Positions 51,413 to 61,371 of a stretch of DNA of 64,000 nt are shown piece after piece. Position numbers and translations under genes: made by a program. The notes under the pieces are model-generated. The model had not been told where the DNA came from. It searched no databases and worked only from the letters and a program-made list of their open reading frames with translations. The stretch is from assembly GCA_949358305.1 (NCBI GenBank), contig OX442322.1, positions 7,562,001 through 7,626,000 on the forward strand, read 5' to 3'. Positions within the stretch are counted from its first letter, which is position 1. Each line of letters begins with the position of its first letter. This stretch comes from Strigamia acuminata. Lineage: Eukaryota > Arthropoda > Chilopoda > Geophilomorpha > Linotaeniidae.

Positions 51413-54400
51413 TCACGATAGGTTGAAATTGAAAATCCGGGAAATCAGGAGACGCAGTTGAGATGAGCCCAACCATTTGGTAAAAATGTCTGCCACGTTC
51501 ATTGATCCGGGGACTTTGCGCAATTGGAATGCACCTGCTGTGTACCATTCCCGAATCCAATGAAATTTCACTCGGATATGTTTCGTTTTACTGTTCTCCA
51601 CGTCATTTGATGTAAATTGGATGGAAGAAAGCGCATCGGAGAACACTATAGGTAGTGAAGATCTATTCAGCATCGGTACGGAACTGTAGACGTAATCGAG
51701 CCAATAAAGCTCACGGACGCACTCAACGAGGGCGACAAACTCCGCTTCCATCGTTGAGCACGCCACGCTGGTTTGTTTACGACAACTCCATCCGATGGGG
51801 ACGTTTCCAATATAGGCTATATACCCGCCGAAACTCAAAGAAGTGCTGACTTCGGTGGCCCAGGACGCGTCAGTATATCCCCATAGTTGTCCATTGGAAC
51901 AATTTGATAGTTCAATTGCGTAATCCAAAGTATTGCCTACATAGCGCACAACCTGCATGAGTGCCTTGATGTGCGTGTGGTTATAGCAATTGTTAAACTG
52001 TGATAACATTATAACTGAGAATAATATATCAGGTCGTGTCCTCGATGCTAGGAAGAGAAGAGAGCCTATTAACGAACGATAAGGAAATTCTGGTAAGTCC
52101 TCTTTCGACCCTTTGACGAGCGTCGTTCCTGGTGTTACTGGGACCTTGATGAGTTTATCGGCGACAATTTCAAATTTCTTAAGAATCTTCTGTATGTATG
52201 CACGTTGGATGATGAAGATTCCCTTGGGAGTACGGATGAACTCTACACCTAAGAGTTTCGTAATTGGTCCTAAATTCACGACATCGAATTTGGTGCTAAT
52301 GAGAGCAATTAATTGCGTCAGGACGTTATCCGTCGCGTAAAATAGAACTATATCATCGACGTATATTAGCATCACGGCGGAAGTTCCGTATATGTACACA
52401 CAGTTGCATCCTGGTAATCTTCGAAATCCCAAATCGCGCAATGTTTGATCCAGTTTTTCAAACCATTGGCGCCCGGACTGATGGAGTCCGTAGAGAGACT
52501 TTATCAAAAGCCATACATGATTTGGGTTCGAACATGTCGCGCCAGCTGGAATGCGCATATACACCTTATGCGCAAGATCACCGTATAGGTATGCGCACTT
52601 CACATCTAAGTGTGCGTCCTTCCACCCTTTAAGCACTACTAGCAGGCAGAAGAATAGGCGTATGAGAACAAAGTTGACAACAGGGCTAAAGACTTCATCG
52701 TAGTCCACTCCTAACGTTTGGCGAAAGCCCTGTGCCACTAATCTAGCGCGATATCTTGCTGGTTTGCCCTGCGCATCTTCCTTCAGTTTAAAGAGCCACT
52801 TGCACCCTAATATGGTTGTATTTTCCGGTTTTGGGACCTCTTCATAAACGCCTCTTTTTGCAAAAGTGTCTAACTCTTCATTAATGGCTTCCTGCCATTT
52901 GGTCGAATCCGGAAATCTTACAGCCTCTGCGTAACTAGTGGGATCACGACGACAAAGGTGCACTCTGGGAAGTGATTGTGGAAGATCCTCCAATTCATAT
53001 TCCATATTGCCAAAATAAAACAGTTCAGAATCATAAGGAATATTGTTCATGTGACAGAATTCCTCAACTTCACCTCTAGAACGTAATCGGAGTCCCGCTT
53101 CTGGGAAATAATAAACATCTGTTTTTAATTTGCCAGGTTCCTGCACTTTGCGCAAATGTTCCTCTCTTTTCCAGTGTCTACACACTGAATCACCTCCGAC
53201 GTAACGCCATTTATAAGCAGTTGCAGCTCCAGTTGGAGGTGGACCATGGTGCGCTGCTGGATGGGCTTGTGGCGCATTGCCACGAGAACCTCGACGAGCG
53301 TTCACAAAACGTGGTGGTGAACCCGGTGGTGTTCCTGGCGGTGTGTGAGTTGGTGTATTACCTGGTGTGATAAGTGGGCTTGGTGCTCGAGATATCACTG
53401 GAGAAATTATTGGAGATAGGACGGGTGTTGGAATCCTAATTGGAGACCCTGGTGGTGTCCGGGCTTGAGCGCCTGGCGGAGCTGAATCGTCAGAGTCATA
53501 GTCTGTATCGCATTCATCTTCCGAATCCGGAAATTTGGGCCAATCGGTATATTCCAACTCGTCGTCAAATCTCACTTGCGGTTGTGAAATGCGCAATGGT
53601 TCATAAATTTGCGACGCTTGATGCGTTTGGTCCAAATCTGGTCCTGTCCACGGTTCCTGTGGACCTCGATAATGATTTGAGCGTTTATAGGACTGCCGTT
53701 CATCTATTTTGACGTGAATGGACTCGATAACCTTGTTATCTGTTGGATTCCAGACGCGATAACCTCGCGTTGTCGTGGCGTAGCCGACTAAATAGCCCTC
53801 CCAAGCTCGTGGATCCAATTTGTCCCTGCCGGGCGCTGTATGATGAACCCAGCACTTGGAGCCTAACTTGCGCAGGTGTCTGAGCGAAAGGGCACGTCGT
53901 CGCCACAGGATATAGGGCACCTCATTTTTGAGACGAGAATGAGGACACCGGTTCTTTATGTACGAGAAAGTCACTGCGAATTCCGCCCAAAGTTCGTTTG
54001 GAAGTCCAGTTTCATCTAGTATGGCACGCGTGTAATCCGCCATGGTGCGGTTTATTCGCTCCGCTGTGCCATTCATAGCGGGGCTATGTGGATTGGTCCT
54101 TTGGGCCTGAATTCCGGTCTCTTTTAAATAGCGGTCAAATTCGTTTGATAAGAATTCCCCTCCTCGGTCTGTTCGGATGGCCTTGACTCGTTTGCCCGTC
54201 ACTCGTTCAATTCGTGTGACATAGTCCTTAAAGAGTCCAAACACTTGGGATTTTTGGGCCATCGGAAATATCCAGGCATAGCGCGTGGCGTCATCGATAA
54301 TCGTTAACACATAACGCGCGCCTCCGTAGGAAGTCGTTCTTGAAGCTCCCCACACGTCCATGTGTAGGAGATCTAAAGCCTTTGTTGAAATTGGATGTTC

Positions 54401-56251
54401 ATCCGGTTTGTGAGAAATGCGCGTTGATTTCGCAATTCGACAATGATTACACGAAAGTTCCTTGTTCACTTCTGCCGGTGTCACTCCATAAACTTGGTTA
54501 TTTCCGGCCAAAAGCTTCATTGCATTGGTATGAAGGTGACCCAATCTGCTGTGCCATATCCCTGTCGCATCCTTTTTAACCGATGGTGCTGCAACCTTCT
54601 TTGCGTTGGTTGGCTTTGAATTCGGTTTTGAATTTGAATTCGGTTGGGAGATCGGTGGGTTTGCCTTTAATGTCTTGGCAAAGGATGGGACTTGAGGTAA
54701 TGGATTGGTGGGAGTAATTACAGGAAGTGTCTTGGACTGGATTACTTTGATTGGTACAGGTGGAGGAATTTCATTCGGCAAAAGAGGGAATTCGAGCCGA
54801 AAATCAGTAAAAAGTTCAGGATCTTTCGACTTTTTCTTTGCCCTTGGATACTGGATGAAATCCTCTTCTGTCGTGACTAATGTTCGGGTCGGAGCGGTCG
54901 ACTGCGCAATAGGCACATCCACTGTTGATATCAACGTTGAAGGTGGGCACAAGCCGTCAACATAGTAAAGGCCGCCCTTTTCTTTGGCCCGAAGCATTGG
55001 ATGCTTAATGTCGGATTTGTAGACATAAACGTCTCCATTCCAAATATGGATGTGATGTTTAGTTTTATCCATTTTTGACACTGAAATCAAATTCGCCTCA
55101 AATTTTGGCGCATACAACACATCTTGGAGATTTACGACACATTCTACGTTGTTAATCATGGAGATAATCTGGACTTTGCCCTTTCCTAGAACTTCGGAAT
55201 GTCCTTGACCCAGCGCGATATTAAAAGGCACAACTTTGACAAAGTCCTGAAACCATGCTTGAACGTGGCACACATGATCAGTTGCCCCACAATCCACGAT
55301 CCATTCATGTGATTGCATGAAGTGAATTGTGGGCAACTGTTGCGGAGCACTGGCGAAAAAGTTCGTTTCCCGTCTTGCGCTGGAATTCCCCCTTGGCCTC
55401 GAATCATCACGGTTTGAGTTCTTATTGCGTTTGCGGCTAGAACTTCTTGGCTTCCTTTGAAGTGAAGCTGTCGGTTGATTTTTGTCATCTCGGCGCGGCG
55501 GTAATGGACATTTATTTGCGTAATGGCCAAATTCCTGGCAATTAAAACACTGCACCGAAGATAACGGTCGAGAGGGACGAGAACGATTTCTCCCACGTTG
55601 CTGTTTTTCACCAGCATAGGCACGTGGAGATTTAGAATTGTCTATGTCGCGCGAATCCATAGCTTTGAGTCGCATATGTTCCGCGAGCAATTGTTCAGAC
55701 ACTTTCTTTGGTGTGAATTCACCGTTGGGCAAGTGATATGTTGTGAATGAAATCTGTGAATATTCACGAGGCAATAAGTCCAAGTATTGGTAAGCGTGGT
55801 GATCAGGCGAAGTTATCTCTCCGATATCTTTCATTTGGCGGACATGATAGTCAACGCGTCCTAAGAAGTCAGCCATATCTTCGCCCTGCTCCAGGCGCAA
55901 ATTCAAAAATTCCCGGCGCATGGCTGCCTGTCGCGCACGAGATGATGGCGCATAAATGTTGGCTAAGATGTCCCATGCTTCCTTTGGGGTTTTACAATCA
56001 TCCAGCGCAGACTTCTTCGCCTCGCTTACAGAACAGTATATTAAACCTAAAGCTTTGGCTTTACGACGCTTGTATTTCTTCTTTTCCTTGTCACCCGCGG
56101 TTTTAAGGAATTCTGCCTCTTCTTCTTCCGTCACATGTTCCCACAATTCTTCACTTCTCAGCACCATGCGCATTGAGCGCTGCCATAGTTCGTAGTTTCC
56201 TACGCTGAGAATCGGAAGGCGTCCGGAATTGGCTTTGACGGATTTTGACAT
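51413..56251 (-). CDS. gag-pol polyprotein of copia element
   Basis: A 1,612-residue single frame without stops. Order: gag (residues 1 to about 225), a CCHC knuckle CFNCQEFGHYANKC near 234, aspartic protease DCGATDHVC near 322, the pre-integrase HSRLGHLH motif near 568, then integrase. Integrase shows HMDVWGASR, TIIDDATRYAW, RTDRGGEFLS and NGTAERINRT. A proline-rich linker (PPGTPPGSPPRF) follows. RT shows YRARLVAQGFRQ, LDVKCAYLYGDL and YVDDIVLF near 1295, and RNase H shows YTDASWA near 1461 with STMEAEFVALVEC. Integrase before RT is the Ty1/copia order. The ATG at 56251 opens MSKSVKANSG. All catalytic motifs look intact, so the element may be active. The gag/pol ratio mechanism is not evident because there is a single frame. 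Confidence 0.95.
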   Translation of the reverse strand: MSKSVKANSGRLPILSVGNYELWQRSMRMVLRSEELWEHVTEEEEAEFLKTAGDKEKKKYKRRKAKALGLIYCSVSEAKKSALDDCKTPKEAWDILANIYAPSSRARQAAMRREFLNLRLEQGEDMADFLGRVDYHVRQMKDIGEITSPDHHAYQYLDLLPREYSQISFTTYHLPNGEFTPKKVSEQLLAEHMRLKAMDSRDIDNSKSPRAYAGEKQQRGRNRSRPSRPLSSVQCFNCQEFGHYANKCPLPPRRDDKNQPTASLQRKPRSSSRKRNKNSNRDDSRPRGNSSARRETNFFASAPQQLPTIHFMQSHEWIVDCGATDHVCHVQAWFQDFVKVVPFNIALGQGHSEVLGKGKVQIISMINNVECVVNLQDVLYAPKFEANLISVSKMDKTKHHIHIWNGDVYVYKSDIKHPMLRAKEKGGLYYVDGLCPPSTLISTVDVPIAQSTAPTRTLVTTEEDFIQYPRAKKKSKDPELFTDFRLEFPLLPNEIPPPVPIKVIQSKTLPVITPTNPLPQVPSFAKTLKANPPISQPNSNSKPNSKPTNAKKVAAPSVKKDATGIWHSRLGHLHTNAMKLLAGNNQVYGVTPAEVNKELSCNHCRIAKSTRISHKPDEHPISTKALDLLHMDVWGASRTTSYGGARYVLTIIDDATRYAWIFPMAQKSQVFGLFKDYVTRIERVTGKRVKAIRTDRGGEFLSNEFDRYLKETGIQAQRTNPHSPAMNGTAERINRTMADYTRAILDETGLPNELWAEFAVTFSYIKNRCPHSRLKNEVPYILWRRRALSLRHLRKLGSKCWVHHTAPGRDKLDPRAWEGYLVGYATTTRGYRVWNPTDNKVIESIHVKIDERQSYKRSNHYRGPQEPWTGPDLDQTHQASQIYEPLRISQPQVRFDDELEYTDWPKFPDSEDECDTDYDSDDSAPPGAQARTPPGSPIRIPTPVLSPIISPVISRAPSPLITPGNTPTHTPPGTPPGSPPRFVNARRGSRGNAPQAHPAAHHGPPPTGAATAYKWRYVGGDSVCRHWKREEHLRKVQEPGKLKTDVYYFPEAGLRLRSRGEVEEFCHMNNIPYDSELFYFGNMEYELEDLPQSLPRVHLCRRDPTSYAEAVRFPDSTKWQEAINEELDTFAKRGVYEEVPKPENTTILGCKWLFKLKEDAQGKPARYRARLVAQGFRQTLGVDYDEVFSPVVNFVLIRLFFCLLVVLKGWKDAHLDVKCAYLYGDLAHKVYMRIPAGATCSNPNHVWLLIKSLYGLHQSGRQWFEKLDQTLRDLGFRRLPGCNCVYIYGTSAVMLIYVDDIVLFYATDNVLTQLIALISTKFDVVNLGPITKLLGVEFIRTPKGIFIIQRAYIQKILKKFEIVADKLIKVPVTPGTTLVKGSKEDLPEFPYRSLIGSLLFLASRTRPDILFSVIMLSQFNNCYNHTHIKALMQVVRYVGNTLDYAIELSNCSNGQLWGYTDASWATEVSTSLSFGGYIAYIGNVPIGWSCRKQTSVACSTMEAEFVALVECVRELYWLDYVYSSVPMLNRSSLPIVFSDALSSIQFTSNDVENSKTKHIRVKFHWIREWYTAGAFQLRKVPGSMNVADIFTKWLGSSQLRLLISRIFNFNLS

Positions 56252-57109
56252 AATGACGTGGAGCTACGAAACAATCCGAAGCGAAGCACACAGGACGGAA
56301 AATGGTACAATTGATGAACTTGACGGTCTCGGAGCACAATATCGCGTTGAACAACACAAATACGGCGCACTATTCGAAGCACTGTCAAAGCGGATATCAA
56401 TCGAATTGGGCGACCACTTCTGAAGTAGCCAAATAACCCTAGCCAGCCAACACACAGGGGTCCGTTCGCCTGCCTGGAGGCGCGGGAGTACCTGTTGGCC
56501 ACGGTAAGCACTGGCTAGGAATGAGTTTGTGCGGTGGTTCGACTGAACCGGAGGGCACAAACTATTCTAAGGGACCCACAAAAACTTAATACTATCTTAA
56601 GTACTAACAAGCTAATTACGACTACTGAAAAGCAATTTTTAATTAGTATGATGAGACGTTGCGCCAATCTAGAGATGAAAATGGCGTAGTTGCGCATTTA
56701 AATGCGAAAATCGTCGAAAATCGTCGTTTCTTTAAGAAAAATCGTCGATACAACGACCGTACACGGTGTACTAAGTCGGGAATTAGTCCAAATCGTCGTT
56801 CACGCTGTGTAAAGCGGGTTTCCAACGTTGATTGTCGTTGGAAAACAGCGAAAATCTGAAAATAAATTGAAATTTGTCTCGAAAATTGCGAAACCCGCAG
56901 AAATTCGGACGAAATTAAATGAAAAATCGTAGAGCTGGTCGTGCAAACTACGTGAGAACGTCGGCGTGTCGTCTCGAACGTTCTAGAGACGAAAATCGTC
57001 GCGGAAATCGGCGCAATCTGCAAATAGAAAATTTATCGCAAATTTGCGAATTTCGCGAAAATGGCGATAAAAATTAGCGGTTTCGGCGTGCTGCAAGGAT
57101 AGCAACCAC
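56252..57109 (-). other. Leader of copia element
   Basis: About 860 bp between the primer-binding site and gag-pol. Contains repeated AATCGTCG-type words (56700-56800). Short frames only. Confidence 0.6.
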
Positions 57110-57121
57110 CCTCTGCTACCA
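57110..57121 (-). other. Primer-binding site of copia element (initiator tRNA-Met type)
   Basis: Minus strand TGGTAGCAGAGG, two bases from the 5' LTR. It is the complement of CCTCTGCTACCA, the 3' end of animal initiator tRNA-Met. Confidence 0.85.
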
Positions 57122-57123
57122 CT

Positions 57124-57594
57124 TGTAGCAGAGGAGTGCGCTCACAGTATAAAATACTGTGTGTGGAAGCGAGTTTAAATGCCGAAACACGGCTAATATG
57201 AGCGCAATGACGTGCGCGCACCTCCAGCGCTTGAAAATGGTGGAAAATAAAGTCACTGCACTCTAAAGTGCTCATGAGTGACAAACACAATGTAAAAATA
57301 AACTAAATGTTTAATAAAAACGAAAATGCTTACATAATGTGGTCCATTTAGATGGAGAAAATACATGAGTGCTTGCTGGCATGCAAGCGGCCATTGTGAT
57401 TGAGAGAAAACATACAATTAACACCATCTGGTGTTGGAAAAAGTAAACTAATACTAACATGATGCAGGCAGCATTATGCCCAATGTTAAATAATGAAATA
57501 AATCCTAATAAATACACTAGGCTGCATAATGCAGTAATACTTTAAGAAATGCGCAAAACAAGTACGGAGGACTGTTTGGCATCGATAAACAACA
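57124..57594 (-). repeat. 5' LTR of copia element
   Basis: 471 bp, partner of 50734-51204; GAATC duplication follows at 57595. Confidence 0.95.
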
Positions 57595-59855
57595 GAATCT
57601 TCCCAAACTTGTTTTACAACTTCTTTACCTCCTCCTCAACACACTCAACAAGTTTCAAGACAACACACCTTCTCATACCTGAGTAACACACTTCCAAACT
57701 TAACAACTTTTTTCGAACTTTTAAACTTTTTAAGAAATCGCACCCGACTTCAAACAGCCATAACGCCGGAACTAAACAGAGGAATCTTCCCAAACTTGTT
57801 TTACAACTTCTTTACCTCCTCCTCGACACACTCAACAAGTTTCAAGACAACACACCTTTTCATACCTGAGTAACACACTCCCAAACTTAGCAACTTTTTT
57901 CGAACTTTAAAACTTTTTAAGAAATCGCACCCGACTTCGAACAGCCATAACGCCGGAACTAAACAGAGGAATCTTCCCAAACTTGTTTTACAACTTATTT
58001 ACCTCCTCCTCAACACACTCAACAAGTTTCAAGACAACACATCTTCTCATACCTGAGTAAGACACTTCCAAACTTAGCAACTTTTTTCGAACTTTAAAAC
58101 TTTTTGAGAAATCGCACCCGACTTTGAACAGCCATAACGCCGGAACTAAACAGAGGAATCTTCCCAAACTTGTTTTACAACTTCTTTACCTCCTCCTCAA
58201 CACACTCAACAAGTTTCAAGACAACACACCTTCTCATACCTGAGTAACACACTTCCAAACTTAACAACTTTTTTCGAACTTTTAAACTTTTTAAGAAATC
58301 GCACCCGACTTCAAACAGCCATAACGCCGGAACTAAACAGAGGAATCTTCCCAAACTTGTTTTACAACTTCTTTACCTCCTCCTCAACACACTTAACAAG
58401 TTTCAAGACAACACACCTTCTCTTACCTGAGTAACACACTTCCAAACTTAACAACTTTTTTCGAACTTTAAAACTTTTTGAGAAATCGCACCCGACTTTG
58501 AACAGCCATAACGCCGGAACTAAACAGAGGAATCTTCCCAAACTTGTTTTACAACTTCTTTACCTCCTCCTCAACACACTTAACAAGTTTCAAGACAACA
58601 CACCTTCTCATACCTGAGTAACACACTTCCAAACTTAACAACTTTTTTCGAACTTTTAAACTTTTTAAGAAATTGCACCCGACTTCAAACAGCCATAACG
58701 CCGGAACTAAACAGAGGAATCTTCCCAAACTTGTTTTACAACTTCTTTACCTCCTCCTCAACACACTTAACAAGTTTCAAGACAACATACCTTCTCATAC
58801 CTGAGTAACACACTTCCAAACTTAACAACTTTTTTCGAACTTTTAAACTTTTTAAGAAATTGCACCCGACTTTGAACAGCCATAACGCCGGAACTAAACA
58901 GAGGAATCTTCCCAAACTTGTTTTACAACTTCTTTACCTCCTCCTCAACACACTCAACAAGTTTCAAGACAACACACCTTCTCATACCTAAGTAACACAC
59001 TTCCAAACTTAACAACTTTTTTCAAACTTTTAAACTTTTTAAGAAATCGCACCCGACTTCGAACAGCCATAACGCCGGAACTAAACAGAGGAATCTTTCC
59101 AAACTTGTTTTACAACTTCTTTACCTCCTCCTCAACATACTCAACAAGTTTCAAGACAACACACCTTCTCATACCTAAGTAACACACTTCCAAACTTAAC
59201 AACTTTTTTCGAACTTTTAAACTTTTTAAGAAATCGCACCCGACTTCAAACAGCCATAACGCCGGAACTAAACAGAGGAATCTTCCCAAACTTGTTTTAC
59301 AACTTCTTTACCTTCTCCTCAACACACTTAACAAGTTTCAAGACAACACACCTTCTCATACCTGAGTAACACACTTCCAAACTTAACAACTTTTTTCGAA
59401 CTTTTAAACTTTTTAAGCAATCGCACCCGACTTCGAACAGCCATAACGCCGGAACTATACACACCTTCTCATACCTGAGAAACACACTCCCAAACTTAGC
59501 AACTTTTTTCGAACTTTGAAACTTTTTGAGAAATCGCACCCGACTTTGAACAGCCATAACGCCGGAACTAAACAGAGGAATCTTCCCAAACTTGTTTTAC
59601 AACTTCTTTACCTCCTCCTCAACACACTCAACAAGTTTCAAGACAACACACCTTCTCATACCTGAGTAACACACTTCCAAACTTAACAACTTTTTTCGAT
59701 CTTTAAACTTTTTAAGAAATCGCACCCGACTTCGAACAGCCATAACGCCAGAACTAAACAGAGGAATCTTCCCAAACTTGTTTTACAACTTCCTTACCTC
59801 CTCCTCGACACACTCAACAAGTTTCAAGACAACACATCGTCTCACACCTGAGTAA
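57595..59855 (+). repeat. 187-bp satellite array, right block (about 12 copies)
   Basis: The array resumes mid-monomer (GAATCTTCCC) after the copia element. A run of distinctive variants (ACTTATTTACC with GTAAGACAC, then TTTTTGAGAAAT with CTTTGAAC) occurs both near 57980-58130 and just left of the copia element near 50380-50510, showing local segment amplification. One unit near 59455 is shortened (GGAACTATACACACC). Confidence 0.96.
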
Positions 59856-60583
59856 ATGAGATAGTGAAGATGAGATAGTGAAGATGAGATAGTGAAAATG
59901 AGATAGAGAAGATGAGATAGTGAAGATGAGATAGTAAAGATGAGATAGTGAAGAAGAGATAGTGAAGATGAGATAGTGAAGATGAGATAGTGAAGATGAG
60001 ATAGTGGAGATGAGATAATGAAGATGAGATAATGAAGATGAGATAGTGAAGATGAGATAGTGAAGATGAGATAATGAAGATGAGATAGTGAAGATGAGAT
60101 AGTGAAGATGAGATAGTGAAGATGAGATAGTGAAGATGAGATAGTGAAGATGAGATAGTGAAGATGAGATAATGAAGATGAGATAATGAAGATGAGATAG
60201 TGAAGATGAGATAATGAAGATGAGATAATGAAGATGAGATAGTGAAGATGAGATAATGAAGATGAGATAATGAAGATGAGATAGTAAAGATGAGATAATG
60301 AAGATGAGATAATGAAGATGAGATAGTAAAGATGAGATAATGAAGATGAGATAATGAAGATGAGATAATGAAGATGAGATAATGAAGATGAGATAATGAA
60401 GTGAGATAGTGAAGATGAGATAGTGAAGATGAGATAGTGAAGATGAGATAGTGAAGATGAGATAGTGAAGATGAGATAGTAAAGATGAGATAATGAAAAT
60501 GAGATAGTGAAGATGAGATAATGAAGATGAGATAGTGAAGATGAGATAGTGAAAATGAGATAGTGAAGATGAGATAGTGAAAG
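59856..60583 (-). repeat. 14-bp minisatellite, right side
   Basis: About 52 copies of ATGAGATAGTGAAG, the reverse complement of the unit at 46345-46645. Variants AGTGAAG/AATGAAG form short sub-patterns. It gives a 281-codon stop-free minus-strand frame cycling the three phases, not a gene. Confidence 0.96.
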
Positions 60584-60714
60584 GATTGGTCGGGAGACCG
60601 ATTGTTGTTGTGTTAGCCCTAATCTCATTCGCGGCTATTTTTAGACAAAGCTAGTGGTAAATTATCTTTATTGTTAGAAAATATTAAACAAATTAATTTT
60701 TTATTTCTTAATAT
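60584..60714. other. Junction sequence before the third gypsy element
   Basis: Short unique stretch, AT-rich to the right. The last four bases before the LTR are ATAT, the same target word as for the outer element. Confidence 0.4.
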
Positions 60715-61258
60715 TGTTACGAGCGCGGACCTCGCTGTACGACAGCGGGCCTAAACGCTCTGTTTAGAGAATTAATTCTGAAAGCTCTCACTAGGCACAC
60801 TGGAGTTTCCAAATCCGCTCACCAGTTGTCACTGTGTTAATTATGCACAGGGCAACTGGACTAATCAATCAAGTAGAGCGGGGGTGGACCCAGAGTTTAC
60901 CTAGTGAGCTAAGTGGGTTTGAGAGAGCAGAAATGTTCTGAGCCTCAAACAGTTAACATGGTAAGTAAAGGCTTCTGTGGACCAGCGCACACAGCGCTTG
61001 GTCCCACCCCGCCTTTCCAAATTCATAGAGATATAATTTGATTATCATTCTTGCTTTCTTACTTTATGTTTATGTAAAATAAAGGATTATGTTTATCATT
61101 TGATTTTGTTAAGTTTGTAATAAATCCCATAGAATAAAAGAGATTTATTTAAATGATAGATCAGTTCTCTCAATCCTTTCACCTGAAGCTTTTCAAGGTC
61201 TTTGCTAAATTAATTAGCATTTGTTATGTTTGTGGTTCACCCCAACCCACACGTAACA
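60715..61258 (+). repeat. 5' LTR of third gypsy element
   Basis: 544 bp bounded by TGTTACG...CGTAACA, the same terminal words as the outer element, and followed by AAGTGGTGGAGATGCGG. No second copy in the window, so the ends rest on these motifs. Confidence 0.85.
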
Positions 61259-61261
61259 AAG

Positions 61262-61274
61262 TGGTGGAGATGCG
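61262..61274 (+). other. Primer-binding site of third gypsy element
   Basis: TGGTGGAGATGCG, three bases after the LTR, identical to the inner element's site. Confidence 0.7.
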
Positions 61275-61371
61275 GATTTAAAAGACCCTGTATAATTGCT
61301 TTATTTAAGAGCTAAAATGTTAGTAAAAATCTGGAATTTTGTGTAAAATAGTTTGAAATTTGGCCCTGAGA

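Larger units (their letters stand above)
50734..57594 (-). mobile_element. Ty1/copia LTR retrotransposon, apparently intact, minus strand
   Basis: 6,861 bp with 471-bp LTRs (50734-51204 and 57124-57594). The 5-bp duplication GAATC occurs at 50729-50733 and 57595-57599, inside a satellite monomer. The LTRs differ at two positions seen by eye (in the AATAAAAA[T/C]G word and in CAATT[G/A]ACACC). It has one complete gag-pol frame, a primer-binding site and a polypurine tract. Confidence 0.97.

Noticed and set aside
59297-59557. Repeated minus-strand frames in the satellite (also 50589-50900 and 57033-57290)
   Set aside because: The 187-bp period is not a multiple of three, so frames cannot persist across monomers. 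The text only reflects the satellite and LTR sequence.
59783-60628. 281-codon open frame on the minus strand (and similar plus-strand frames at 46198-46781)
   Set aside because: They lie in the 14-bp minisatellite, whose unit has no stop in these frames; the product cycles SHLHYLIFTISSSL. No start context or domain.
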